In this document: positions 35,274 through 44,222 of the stretch, one piece after another
Numbering within the stretch: the stretch's first letter is position 1
Layout: each line of letters opens with the position of its first letter
Source: Roseihalotalea indica
GTDB taxonomy: Bacteria; Bacteroidota; Bacteroidia; Cytophagales; Cyclobacteriaceae
Reading direction: 5' to 3'
DNA: 64,000 nt
NCBI RefSeq assembly: GCF_022458895.1
Contig: NZ_JAINFL010000002.1
Span: forward strand, 806,001 to 870,000
Translations under genes and position numbers: made by a program
Notes under the pieces: model-generated
Databases searched by the model: none
What the model was told of the DNA's origin: nothing
Seen by the model: the letters and a program-made list of their open reading frames with translations, nothing else

Positions 35274-37511
35274 TTATGGTTTTTTTAAGTTTTTTGTAAA
35301 ATTTATGGTTAGCGTCAAGGTAATATCCCTTCCCAGGTTTAAAAGACCGAAGTTTTTATACCTCGACATGTGATCATAGTAGGCCTCGTTCAGCAGATTA
35401 TTGCCTGCCAGCGTCAGGTTATAGCGGATGTCCCGCTGGTGAAAGGTAAGCCCTAATCCCGCATTCAGCAGTTGGTATGCGGGGGTGGGGTTTTCCTCTG
35501 AGTTTACCCGATCTTGCTGTAGCACAAAGTCGGCATTGACAAAGCCGTAGAATGATGCGTTTGCGCTTCGGTCCATCGTATAGCGAATCTCCGGTTTGAG
35601 CTTTTGGGCGGGGATATACGGCAAGTATTCGCCATTATCCAGCCGACCGATCAGCCCGGAATAACTGCCGGAGATCATAAGGCCCTCTATCTGGGAAGGA
35701 TTGATGCCGACTGCCGCTTCGCCACCGTACAGGTGGGCGTCGTGCTGCCGGAATCGATAGATGGGGAATCCGAACCATTCTTCGGAAGTGGGTTCCAGGT
35801 AAATATACCCGTCGAACTGGTTGTAGAACCCTGACAAGCTGAAATCCCAAAAGTCGCCGGCGTAGTACAAGCCTGCATCGCCGTTGAGGTTCTGTTCATT
35901 CTTCATGTTGGGGTCACCAATTTCGTAGGTATAGATTCCCTCATGCAATCCGTTAGAAGAAAGTTCGGCCAGATTGGGCGCTCGCACCCCGCTCGATAGG
36001 TTGAATTTCATATTCCACCGATCGTTGGGGATCACGCTGACTCCCAGCATACCATTGGAAAACCACCGGGTCTGCTCGAAGGGGAGAATATCCTTTTCGG
36101 CAGAGTTCACCGTGGGCGTAGGCAGCGTTTTAATATGCCGCAGCCCTCCACCAACCCCGTATTCCAGAATAACCTGATCAAACTGATGTTTGAGATACGC
36201 CGAGAGGGCCGACTCGGCCATCCACGCATCCGGTACAATCTTCCGGCGTCCGTAATTGGTATTGTTTTCCAGGCTGGTGTTGTTGGCAATCACCAGCGAG
36301 ACGTTTTCTCCTAAAGGTTTATCCCACTTAAGGGCGTACTGAGCAGTAAGCAGGTGCATTACCAGGCTGAGTTCGCCTCCACCTTCATCTTCCGAGCGCA
36401 GGTTAGACTGCACCCCGGCGTTCAGATGAAGTTCTGAGTTAGCGAGTTTCCGATGATTGACGGAAGAAAGCATATTCAGCATTACGATGTGGTGCGGGCC
36501 AGCCATCTGCCGGCTCCAGCGCTCATCTACTTCCATCAAACTGTTATCCTCACTGAATACGAACCCAAAGTTGTTATACGAGAAGTGGTAATGGTTCTCC
36601 GATCGCCATCGGTTGGCCGTGAAACCAAACGTGCCTTTCAGATAATACCCATTAAACCGGCTGTTCAGCACCCGCGTGTTATTTCCATCCGAGTAATCGG
36701 CGTGGTTCGTTGCGGCCATGCGTAGCCGGTACCATTTGTTCACGTAATTGGCTTTGGTCCCTGCCTGTAGGGTACCTCCGCGAGTGTTGGAATGTACCTC
36801 CATCTTCACATCTGATTCGGATGTGCCCTCGGCGGGTGGTCGCTCTTCAATAATATTGATTACGCCCCCCACCGCCTCCGTGCCATACAGCATGGATAAG
36901 GGGCCTTTGATCACCTCTACTCGAGAGATGCCGATATCCGAGAGTCCCAGGCCGTGCTCGTCCTGCCATTGCTGGTTATCAAACCTTAGGCCGGAAAAAA
37001 GGACCAGGATTCGGTTCCCAAACAAGCCTCGGATGACCGGCTTGGATATACCGATGCCCGAAGTTAGCTGAGAGACGCCCGGAACCCGGGCCAGTGCATC
37101 CGTCAGATTAAAGGTGCCCTGCTGCTCTATTTCATATAATGGCAGTGGTTCAATATGCAAACTTGTTTGCTGGGGAGCGTTTTCCTGGTAAGAGGAAATC
37201 ACTACCTCATCAAGCACGACCGATACCTCAGCAAGTTGTATGGCATAGCCGCTTGCTTTCAGCGCCGCGTATCCAGTCACCAGCGGCTGGTATCCCATCA
37301 GCTGTATGCTGAGAGAGTCGCCGGGCTGGAAGGCGGAGATGTCCGCGCGCCCGTGCTGGTCGGTTGTCACGGATGTATCGGTATCCGGGCTGGCAATGGT
37401 GGCATAGGGCAGCGGCTCATTGTTAGAAGCATCTGTCACCGTAACCACCTGTGCATAAGCAACCGGCATAAAAAGTCCCATACTCAACCACAATGCTATG
37501 ATTCTGATCAT
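35274..37511 (-). CDS. TonB-dependent receptor, ZnuD-like
   Basis: 745 residues with a signal peptide (MIRIIALWLSMGLFMPVAYAQ), a carboxypeptidase-regulatory-like domain (about 22-95), a plug (about 115-230) and a barrel. The plug motif GISKPVIRGLFGNRILVL and the following QQWQDEHGLGL closely resemble receptors of the ZnuD group, which import zinc in Neisseria and relatives. A metal ligand is therefore likely but not proven. The gene lies between a 207-residue membrane-anchored protein and the acidic lipoprotein, all on the minus strand with gaps of 60 bp and 1 bp. Confidence 0.88.
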   Translation of the reverse strand: MIRIIALWLSMGLFMPVAYAQVVTVTDASNNEPLPYATIASPDTDTSVTTDQHGRADISAFQPGDSLSIQLMGYQPLVTGYAALKASGYAIQLAEVSVVLDEVVISSYQENAPQQTSLHIEPLPLYEIEQQGTFNLTDALARVPGVSQLTSGIGISKPVIRGLFGNRILVLFSGLRFDNQQWQDEHGLGLSDIGISRVEVIKGPLSMLYGTEAVGGVINIIEERPPAEGTSESDVKMEVHSNTRGGTLQAGTKANYVNKWYRLRMAATNHADYSDGNNTRVLNSRFNGYYLKGTFGFTANRWRSENHYHFSYNNFGFVFSEDNSLMEVDERWSRQMAGPHHIVMLNMLSSVNHRKLANSELHLNAGVQSNLRSEDEGGGELSLVMHLLTAQYALKWDKPLGENVSLVIANNTSLENNTNYGRRKIVPDAWMAESALSAYLKHQFDQVILEYGVGGGLRHIKTLPTPTVNSAEKDILPFEQTRWFSNGMLGVSVIPNDRWNMKFNLSSGVRAPNLAELSSNGLHEGIYTYEIGDPNMKNEQNLNGDAGLYYAGDFWDFSLSGFYNQFDGYIYLEPTSEEWFGFPIYRFRQHDAHLYGGEAAVGINPSQIEGLMISGSYSGLIGRLDNGEYLPYIPAQKLKPEIRYTMDRSANASFYGFVNADFVLQQDRVNSEENPTPAYQLLNAGLGLTFHQRDIRYNLTLAGNNLLNEAYYDHMSRYKNFGLLNLGRDITLTLTINFTKNLKKP

Positions 37512-37571
37512 TGCGATGTTGAATTATAGTATTCAGAAAATAAGCACACTTATATGTGCCTGTAGAATGGA

Positions 37572-38195
37572 TCAGGCGAGGCGGGGAGGAGGCTTGGGCG
37601 GGTTGAGCGAGATGGAGGAATAGGTTAAATAGTAAAGGCAAAAGGTTTGTTCGGTCGGGATGGATGGTATCCGCCAGTCAGATGCCTTCAGAAAATACAG
37701 TGATTTATAAAACTGGATTAGCTGTTTTTGCTTTTCCTTGTTCTGCGGGCTATGCCCCAGGGCAATGGCTAAGAGCTTAGAAAGTTGTTGGTTCAGCTGG
37801 GTTTCTTCATCATCGCTCCAGCACCAGTATTTGAGAGTATCGCTCTCAACGTCAGACTCTACAATGTCATACATCTGCCCCCGATACTCAAATTCATGAG
37901 CATGCTCCCACCGCAGTAGCGTTTGGGCTTCTTTTTTGGTAAAGGTGAGCAATACCAGTTCATCGCGGTGTAATCCGGCAATAATTCGCCGTTTTACCTG
38001 CCTTCTTATGGTTACTTTTTGATGCTGCAACCACGTATGAGTCACCAGCAAGGGTAACCCAAGACAAATAAGCAGGAATATGCCGGATATTTTGCTTTTC
38101 AAGGTTGGTTGGTTTCTAGGCAGCAAGTACAAAAAATACAATGGGGCGGATGTTTCTAATTGTATTAGTGGATAGTGCCCCTCCGCGCTGATCAT
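37572..38195 (-). CDS. Membrane-anchored protein upstream of the ZnuD-like receptor
   Basis: The frame is open from an ATG at 38195 (207 residues). A TTG at 38102 (KSKISGIFLLICLGLPLLV follows) would place the hydrophobic anchor at the N-terminus and may be the true start. The outside part has WLQHQKVTIRRQVKRRIIAG, LVLLTFTKKEAQTLLRW and EFEYRGQMYDIVESD, and ends in a Pro-rich tail. I recall similar proteins next to TonB receptors in Bacteroidota but know no function. The position at the head of the receptor cassette suggests a role in the same uptake system. Confidence 0.65.
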   Translation of the reverse strand: MISAEGHYPLIQLETSAPLYFLYLLPRNQPTLKSKISGIFLLICLGLPLLVTHTWLQHQKVTIRRQVKRRIIAGLHRDELVLLTFTKKEAQTLLRWEHAHEFEYRGQMYDIVESDVESDTLKYWCWSDDEETQLNQQLSKLLAIALGHSPQNKEKQKQLIQFYKSLYFLKASDWRIPSIPTEQTFCLYYLTYSSISLNPPKPPPRLA

Positions 38196-38789
38196 TCTTC
38201 AGTCAAGATGGGCTCTAGTATAGTAAATATTCTATTGTATTTCTATACCTGGCCGTATACTTTTTTTGTGTAAGGTCTGATATTCAGAATATGTTGCTCA
38301 CATATCTTGCTGCAATCTTCTGTTATAAAGTGCATAACTCAACTTCTAACCTCAGATATTTTCTGATATAATAGCTATTGTTCTGATTTTCTTTTAGAAA
38401 GATGATAGGAAGCGGGTGGCCGCAGGCAAGTATCCGTACGGCCTCCTGTTGACTATCTACAGTAACGCTTACCTGCCCCGTCGGATAAGACTTTCAAAAG
38501 AAAGTACTTCTTCCATTATGATCGGAATAAACTCTAATTACTAGCCTCAATACGTTGTTGATACTCTATACCGTATTTCTCTTCTGAAGTTTTTGTTAGT
38601 CTTGTTAAATGCAGACACTAAAAGCTAGTATAAACTCCCCTTTGGTGACGGATACAAAGCTACTAACCCTTTATGGTGTACAATAACTGACGTTAGGGTA
38701 AGTGATCAGTAATATGATGAGGGGTTTCCAAAGTATATGGTAAGAAGAACAAGCCGTTGGGTTTGCCTTTCGGCTGATTTTTATACGAA
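38196..38789. other. Gene-free stretch
   Basis: AT-rich sequence between the receptor cassette and the 42-bp array. There is no open frame of useful size and no recognisable RNA. A GCAGGCAAG / CTTACCTGC pair (about 38419-38480) is nearly complementary but without support as a functional element. Confidence 0.5.
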
Positions 38790-39167
38790 GCTCCGCCTGC
38801 TGGTTATTCCAGCTTACGGGGGAAATGTGCCGAAGGCTTTTTCGTTAATATTCCAGTGAGTGAATAGCATATTGGTGGGGTATTAAGAGGCCCCCGGTTC
38901 CCATAGACTGCTGTTGCAGCCCCGCTGAGGTATTCCGGGTTAGGTTGGCGTCATTCGGCAGGCCCGCAGAGGCCCTCCCAGTTAGTGGGGAAGGTTACTG
39001 GAGACCCTCTGAGCTGTTCCTCCATAATCGGGAACCTTAGCGCGGGCTCGCGGAGCCACTCCCTCTTACTGCGGAGCCTTATTGCGGCCCCTCTGAGTGA
39101 TTCCCCGCCTTCAGGGAAGTACTTTGCAAGCCCTCCGGATGATTGCGGCTGAGTAAAACATGTAATT
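38790..39167 (+). repeat. Degenerate 42-bp periodic GC-rich array, nine units
   Basis: Units start at 38790, 38832, 38874, 38916, 38958, 39000, 39042, 39084 and 39126, exactly 42 bp apart. The six from 38916 are the clearest; 38832 and 38874 are weak. Shared positions are G-C at 1-2, CCC near 5-8, CTGAG near 10-14, TTCCC near 18-22, TTA near 25-27 and GGGGAA near 30-35. In several units the TTCCC and GGGAA halves can pair (units 38958, 39000 and 39084), and unit 39042 has CTCC/GGAG instead. One frame is open from 38907 to a TGA at 39150 and repeats every 14 residues, but there is no start codon and earlier units contain stops. It is much richer in G+C than its flanks. Confidence 0.8.
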
Positions 39168-39372
39168 GCAGCTTACCCTTTTCTTAACATGCATCTGAAA
39201 ACCAGTGAAAACAGGGGGATTTATGGTTTCTGAAGCTCATTATAATGCAGGTTTTCGCTAATAAAGGATAAATAGTACTTGGGAAAGATTTGAGAGTGAA
39301 TGTCCGGAAACCAGGTCGCGAATTACATCATTTTTGTAAGGATACATGCATAAGCCACAAAAAGGATAGAAG

Positions 39373-40014
39373 ATGATTAAAGTGAAAGAAGCCCATTTTT
39401 TGAATCAGGTAGACATTGCCATTGATAACGCGTTGAATACGCCTGAAATAATGGAGCAGTTGGAGATTTATGGGTATGATGTAAAGAAGTTGAAGAAGTC
39501 GCAAGAGATGCGAAGAGCCATTGATGGGCTGGTAATACAACAGGAGGATGCTCATCTGGCGGCCAAAGATGCTACTCGTATACTTAACGAAGTGCGTCAG
39601 CAGGCTGATACTATGTTTGGCTCGCATCTGGCTATCGCTCGTATTGCGTTTAAAGATGATCACACCTTCTGGAATGCTCTTAAGCTGGGGCAGGCTCGGG
39701 AGCGCAATCTGGCTGACTGGTTGGTACAGATTCACCGCTTTTATAACCGCGTTGTGGTAGTGGCCAATGTAATGGAGAAATATAACGTTCCCCAAAAAGA
39801 GTTGATTGAAACCCGCAAACTGATTGGGCAGATTGGAAATCTTCAGCGCTTACAGAAAAAAGCGAGAGGTCAGGCCCAGATAGCAACGCAAGCTAAAAAT
39901 AAAGCGCTGAACGAAATGCATATATGGATGCGTCGTTTCCTTCGTATTGCAAAGATAGCGTTAGACGAAAACCCTCAACAACTAGAGATGCTGGGTATTG
40001 TCGTTGCCAGCTAA
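39373..40014 (+). CDS. Conserved helical protein of unknown function
   Basis: 213 residues, almost entirely alpha-helical and charged, no signal peptide or membrane segment. Segments such as MIKVKEAHFLNQVDIAIDNA, NLADWLVQIHRFYNRVVVV and KARGQAQIATQAKNKALNEM look like amphipathic helices that could form a bundle. I recognise no domain. It follows the 42-bp array by about 200 bp and stands alone. Confidence 0.68.
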   Translation: MIKVKEAHFLNQVDIAIDNALNTPEIMEQLEIYGYDVKKLKKSQEMRRAIDGLVIQQEDAHLAAKDATRILNEVRQQADTMFGSHLAIARIAFKDDHTFWNALKLGQARERNLADWLVQIHRFYNRVVVVANVMEKYNVPQKELIETRKLIGQIGNLQRLQKKARGQAQIATQAKNKALNEMHIWMRRFLRIAKIALDENPQQLEMLGIVVAS

Positions 40015-40645
40015 TTTGAAAAAGGGCAATCGGATTTTACGCTTAAGAAGAGATCTTTCTGCCTCTTTTACTATTGGCAGAATACTCAAATGCCAAACAG
40101 CATTCTACTGCCGCACCTCATGCATAATTGAAAATGGTGTTGTTAAGGAAATATTGTAATAATACTATTAGTGCTTTGTTAATGGGCACCCGTTACGGGC
40201 AAAAGTTTTCAGGATTGGATTAAACAAATAATAGCTGGTTGTTCGCCAGCTTTTTTGTTCAACTTCCCTTCTTATCCCATCCTTTTATCAAACATCCATT
40301 TTTCTCTCTTTCTCATAGCATTAGAGAAAGGAGTTAAAAAGCCGATTATTAGAAATTGCCTTGTCATGGAATTAATTTATATCATGTATCCCATAAAGTA
40401 TATAATTTTTAAGGAAATATAATGCGGATTGCTCTTTTTCCAGTTTTGCTGTTTTTCTCTCAAAAAAATACAGATCAGATATTAACTAAAGAATAATGCT
40501 GAAAATTTAGCATGCTTTTGTTCTCTATTTTGCTTAAATAAGAAAGCCGCTATCTAGAGAGTATAATAAATTTTTCAACTGGAATTAACCCGAATTCGTA
40601 TACATAGGCAAGCATAAACTTTTTAAATCTTAAACTTTTTCAACT
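40015..40645. other. Gene-free stretch with a terminator
   Basis: 631 bp, AT-rich. It contains a clear terminator at 40233-40256, 219 bp after the stop of the preceding gene, and no open frame worth reporting. The piece between about 40140 and 40256 could be a short independent transcript ending at that terminator, but no matching promoter is convincing. The rest is the probable promoter region of the PRC-barrel gene. Confidence 0.5.
40233..40256 (+). terminator. Rho-independent terminator
   Basis: AGCTGG (40233-40238) pairs with CCAGCT (40246-40251), loop TTGTTCG, followed by T residues to 40256. Confidence 0.8.
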
Positions 40646-41143
40646 ATGAATTATGCAAATGGCTTATTGCTTTCAGGTACCACGATTGAGGGTACGAAAG
40701 TGCGAAATTTCAACGATAAAAAGTTAGGTACTATTAAAGACATCATGATTGATCTGGAAAGCGGTAGCATTGTCTACGCTGTATTATCAGTTCATGAAGG
40801 ATTCTTAAATCTGGATAGCAAATACTTTGCAATTCCCTGGCAAGCCTTAGAGTTTGATACCAAAAACGAATTTGCCCGCCTGGATATTAATGAAGAACGC
40901 CTGGAAAATTCTCCTGGTTTTGATAAAGATAACTGGCCTACGGCACCTCAGCGCGAATTTATAGATGATGTATATTCCTATTATGGATATGAGTCGTTCT
41001 ACACCAACCGCAGTAACTTTGGTGACCGCACCGGTTTAGGTAACGATTTTGAATCAGAATCTATGGTAGGCACCGGCACCAATCGGCCTGCCAGCGACTA
41101 TGACGAAGATCTGGATTACGATACCGAACGACGAGAACTATAA
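40646..41143 (+). CDS. PRC-barrel domain protein
   Basis: 165 residues. Residues about 10-90 form a PRC-barrel: GTTIEGTKVRNFNDKKLGTI, then DIMIDLESGSIVYAVLSV and FAIPWQALEF. The rest is acidic and low in complexity, rich in Tyr, Asp and Asn. PRC-barrel proteins of this type are often stress-induced and bind other proteins or RNA; the role here is unknown. It has a strong terminator after its stop and is a single-gene unit. Confidence 0.88.
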   Translation: MNYANGLLLSGTTIEGTKVRNFNDKKLGTIKDIMIDLESGSIVYAVLSVHEGFLNLDSKYFAIPWQALEFDTKNEFARLDINEERLENSPGFDKDNWPTAPQREFIDDVYSYYGYESFYTNRSNFGDRTGLGNDFESESMVGTGTNRPASDYDEDLDYDTERREL

Positions 41144-41170
41144 TATAACACATAGTAAATTAACAGCGAC

Positions 41171-41202
41171 AAATGCCCTGCCTTGTGTGGGGCATTTTTT
41201 TT
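41171..41202 (+). terminator. Rho-independent terminator of the PRC-barrel gene
   Basis: AAATGCCC (41171-41178) pairs with GGGCATTT (41189-41196), followed by T residues to 41202. Confidence 0.88.
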
Positions 41203-41335
41203 GTTCCTGAGGATAACTCACCATCATACAAAGCGTATTTTAGCCTGGGGTAACCCCTAACCCTTTCTTGCTGCCCATGGAAATGAACAGAATAAGCGGT
41301 GAGAGGTTTTGTTCAATGGAAAGAACCTTAACATT

Positions 41336-42247
41336 ATGAGCGCAACAGTACTTATTACCGGCGGCACCGGCATGATTGGCACCCGCCTAACCCATCTTTT
41401 ACAGGAAAAAGGATACACTGTTATTCATCTTAGCCGCTCGGTGTCGGGCAATGAGCCGGTAAAGACTTATCAATGGAATATTAAGGAACAAACTATAGAC
41501 CCGGAAGCGTTAATACAGACGGATTATGTTATTCATCTGGCAGGGGCAGGCATTGCTGATAAACGCTGGACTGATCAGCGGAAAGAAGTAATCATCAGAA
41601 GCCGAACAGAGTCGGCCCGCCTGATTCAGCGTTCCATTGCTAATCTAGGATCTCATTCCATCAAAGCGTTTATTTCAGCTTCGGGCATGAGCTACTATGG
41701 TATTGATACTGGCGATGCCTGGGTGAACGAAGATAGCCCGATGGGAGATGGTTTTGCGGCAGAGGTAGTGCGCCAGTGGGAAAATGCAGCAGACGAAATG
41801 AGCCGGTTGAACCTACGAGTTGTAAAATTCCGTATCGGGGTAGTGTTAAGCGAAAAAGGTGGCGCTCTCCCTCGACTTACGCAGCCCATCAAGCTGGGAG
41901 CAGGTGCTCCATTAGGTCGGGGTGGGCAGTATATGAGTTGGATTCATCTGGATGATGTTTGCCGACTCTTTATCTTCGCTATTAAGCACGAAAATATGCA
42001 GGGAGTTTATAATGCGGTCGGTCCGCATCCGGTTACTAATCAGGAACTTACTAAAGCGGCGGCTGATGTACTAAATAGGCCACTATTTCTGCCGAATGTG
42101 CCATCATTTGTCCTAAAATTGCTGTTTGGAGAAATGGCGCAGGTTGTGTTGGGAGGAAGCAGAGTGAGTAACCACAAGATAAGAGAGGCCGGATTTGAAT
42201 TTGAGCATCCTGCATTACATCCTGCCCTTGCTGACTTACTAACTTAA
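41336..42247 (+). CDS. TIGR01777 family NAD-dependent epimerase-like protein
   Basis: From the ATG at 41336 the protein has 303 residues (MSATVLITGGTGMIGTRLTH); the frame is open 9 codons further upstream. The Rossmann motif is GGTGMIG near residue 9. SYYG near residue 118 holds the active-site Tyr region. A C-terminal DUF1731 segment (LPNVPSFVLKLLFGEMAQVV, GGSRVSNHKIREAGF) is diagnostic for the SDR39U1/YfcH group. The reaction is not established for this family. The LOG gene follows after 61 bp on the same strand. Confidence 0.9.
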   Translation: MSATVLITGGTGMIGTRLTHLLQEKGYTVIHLSRSVSGNEPVKTYQWNIKEQTIDPEALIQTDYVIHLAGAGIADKRWTDQRKEVIIRSRTESARLIQRSIANLGSHSIKAFISASGMSYYGIDTGDAWVNEDSPMGDGFAAEVVRQWENAADEMSRLNLRVVKFRIGVVLSEKGGALPRLTQPIKLGAGAPLGRGGQYMSWIHLDDVCRLFIFAIKHENMQGVYNAVGPHPVTNQELTKAAADVLNRPLFLPNVPSFVLKLLFGEMAQVVLGGSRVSNHKIREAGFEFEHPALHPALADLLT

Positions 42248-42308
42248 CGTATTAAAAATATATTTTCTGCGTTTTATAGAGCGCAGCCAGACAAAACCAC
42301 AAAAGAAC

Positions 42309-43073
42309 ATGAATACAACAAGTCAAGTTAACGGAACCCAAAAAAAATTACCTGAACATACCCTTACTGAAGAAGAAGCCCGTATCAAACAAGCCTTTAT
42401 GGATCGCGACTGGAATGAGATTAAGACGCACGATTCCTGGGCAGTCTTTAAAATCATGTCAGAGTTTGTAGAAGGATTTGAGAAGCTCTCTAAAATCGGC
42501 CCCTGCGTTACTATCTTTGGCTCGGCTCGTACGCAAAATGATCACCCTTACTATAAAATGGCGGAAGATATTGCCGCTAAGATTGTTCGCCACGGTTACG
42601 GGGTGATTACCGGAGGAGGACCGGGTATTATGGAAGCCGGGAATAAAGGCGCCAAAGAAGAAGGGGGCAAATCAGTGGGAGTTAATATTGTTTTACCTTT
42701 TGAGCAGAGCAGCAATATCTATATTGACCCGGACAAACTCATTACGTTTGACTATTTCTTTGTTCGCAAAGTGATGTTCATGAAATATTCGCAGGGGTTT
42801 GTTGTAATGCCCGGTGGATTTGGTACGTTAGATGAGCTTTTTGAGGCGCTTACCCTGATTCAGACCAAGAAAGTAGGTCGGTTCCCCATTGTGCTGGTTG
42901 GCAGTGATTACTGGAAAGGGCTTTTGCACTGGATCGAGGAAATTATGCTAAAACAGGAAAAGAATGTGAACCAAGAAGACCTCAAATTAATTAACGTAGT
43001 AGATTCAGCCTCTGAAGCGGTTGAGGTTATTGATAATTTTTACTCGAAATATCTACTTTCACCTAATTTTTGA
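42309..43073 (+). CDS. LOG family protein (TIGR00730, nucleotide phosphoribohydrolase-like)
   Basis: 254 residues. Two motifs define the LOG/Rossmann family: GVITGGGPGIMEAGNKGA (residues about 100-117) and MPGGFGTLDELFEALT (about 166-181; the PGGxGTxxE motif). Tested relatives cleave nucleoside monophosphates at the N-glycosidic bond, or make active cytokinins in plants. The substrate in Bacteroidota is not known. The stop codon overlaps the next start codon by 1 base (TGATG), so this gene and the lytic transglycosylase are translationally coupled. Confidence 0.92.
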   Translation: MNTTSQVNGTQKKLPEHTLTEEEARIKQAFMDRDWNEIKTHDSWAVFKIMSEFVEGFEKLSKIGPCVTIFGSARTQNDHPYYKMAEDIAAKIVRHGYGVITGGGPGIMEAGNKGAKEEGGKSVGVNIVLPFEQSSNIYIDPDKLITFDYFFVRKVMFMKYSQGFVVMPGGFGTLDELFEALTLIQTKKVGRFPIVLVGSDYWKGLLHWIEEIMLKQEKNVNQEDLKLINVVDSASEAVEVIDNFYSKYLLSPNF

Positions 43074-44104
43074 TGTTCAAAAATATTCAAACCCAGGTAG
43101 CCATACAATCAATACTTATTGTAGGGTTGCTCATTTATATTGGTTGGCAGGAATTCTCTGACGCGCAGCGTGATGATGTGAAGATGGCTATGATGTCTGA
43201 AGGAGAACCCTCCGTGACTACAGCGCCTAAAGATATAGAGGGTACTCCCGAAGTAATTGTTGCTTCAAAAGGTTACAAAGCCTTTACCATTCCTATCCCC
43301 CAGCAAATTGAGTTCGTAGGAGAAACCATTCCGCTACAGGAGCCAGACTTACGAGAGCGATTAGACCGCGAGCTTCATGTCAATGCTAACTGGCACTCTA
43401 ACACCATTCTGATGATTAAGCGGGCTCATCGCTGGTTACCAACCATTGAGAAAATTCTGAAAGAAAACGGTGTCCCCGAAGACTTTAAGTACTTACCCAT
43501 TATTGAAAGTGGCTTGGTAGAAGATGCCCGGTCGCCTGCGGATGCTATTGGGTTCTGGCAATTACTGAAAGGCACTGCCAAGGATTTTGATTTGGAGGTA
43601 AACAAAGAAGTTGATGAGCGCTACGACCCGGTAAAATCTACCGAAGCGGCCTGCCGATACTTAAAGAAAGCACACAGTAAGTTTGGTAACTGGATTAACG
43701 TAGCCGCATCGTATAATATAGGAATGCGGGGTTTTGAGCGGCGCTTAGAGGAGCAAAAGATTGATTCGTACTTTGATATGCTGCTGAATGAAGAGACGGC
43801 CCGATATTTTTTTCGTCTGGTTTCTATGAAAATGATTCTGGAAAATCCGGAAGATTTCGGGTTTTATATTCAGGAAAAAGAACGTTACTATCAGCCTGAG
43901 TTTAAAGTAGTAGAAGTTACTGAAACTATTGATGATCTGGTTGATTTCGCCCATACGCACGGTGTGAGCTACAAAATTCTGAAGCGGTATAACCCCTGGC
44001 TGCGGAAAGATGAGCTAACGGTGAAGCGAAATACCTACGAAATTCTCATCTCTCAAGATCCAACCGAACAGTTTATGGAAGGCAGACCTCGCCTTAGTGA
44101 TTAG
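43073..44104 (+). CDS. Membrane-anchored lytic transglycosylase (MltD-like)
   Basis: From the ATG at 43073 (343 residues) it has an N-terminal membrane anchor (VAIQSILIVGLLIYIGW). The SLT domain (about 115-260) has catalytic Glu145 in IIESGLVEDARSP, GFWQLLKGTA and AASYNIGMRG. It is MltD-like in its N-terminal architecture. The final 60 residues look like a LysM-like domain (VDFAHTHGVSYKILKRYNPW). It cleaves the peptidoglycan glycan strand to form 1,6-anhydro ends. It is coupled to the upstream LOG gene and followed by a good terminator. Confidence 0.9.
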   Translation: MFKNIQTQVAIQSILIVGLLIYIGWQEFSDAQRDDVKMAMMSEGEPSVTTAPKDIEGTPEVIVASKGYKAFTIPIPQQIEFVGETIPLQEPDLRERLDRELHVNANWHSNTILMIKRAHRWLPTIEKILKENGVPEDFKYLPIIESGLVEDARSPADAIGFWQLLKGTAKDFDLEVNKEVDERYDPVKSTEAACRYLKKAHSKFGNWINVAASYNIGMRGFERRLEEQKIDSYFDMLLNEETARYFFRLVSMKMILENPEDFGFYIQEKERYYQPEFKVVEVTETIDDLVDFAHTHGVSYKILKRYNPWLRKDELTVKRNTYEILISQDPTEQFMEGRPRLSD

Positions 44105-44138
44105 GAGTTTCATACACTCATTCGGATAAATTCATTTT

Positions 44139-44167
44139 CGGCGCTTGTAATCCTTGCGCCGTTTTTT
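44139..44167 (+). terminator. Rho-independent terminator of the LOG/transglycosylase operon
   Basis: CGGCGC (44139-44144) pairs with GCGCCG (44156-44161), then six T residues. Confidence 0.85.
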
Positions 44168-44222
44168 GTACCTTCGGAATTCTGTTTAGAGATACTTATT
44201 ATAAGAACATAAGGCTGTTGTT

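Noticed and set aside
38790..39167. CRISPR array
   Set aside because: Units are degenerate over their whole length; there are no identical repeats separated by unique spacers and no cas genes in the window.
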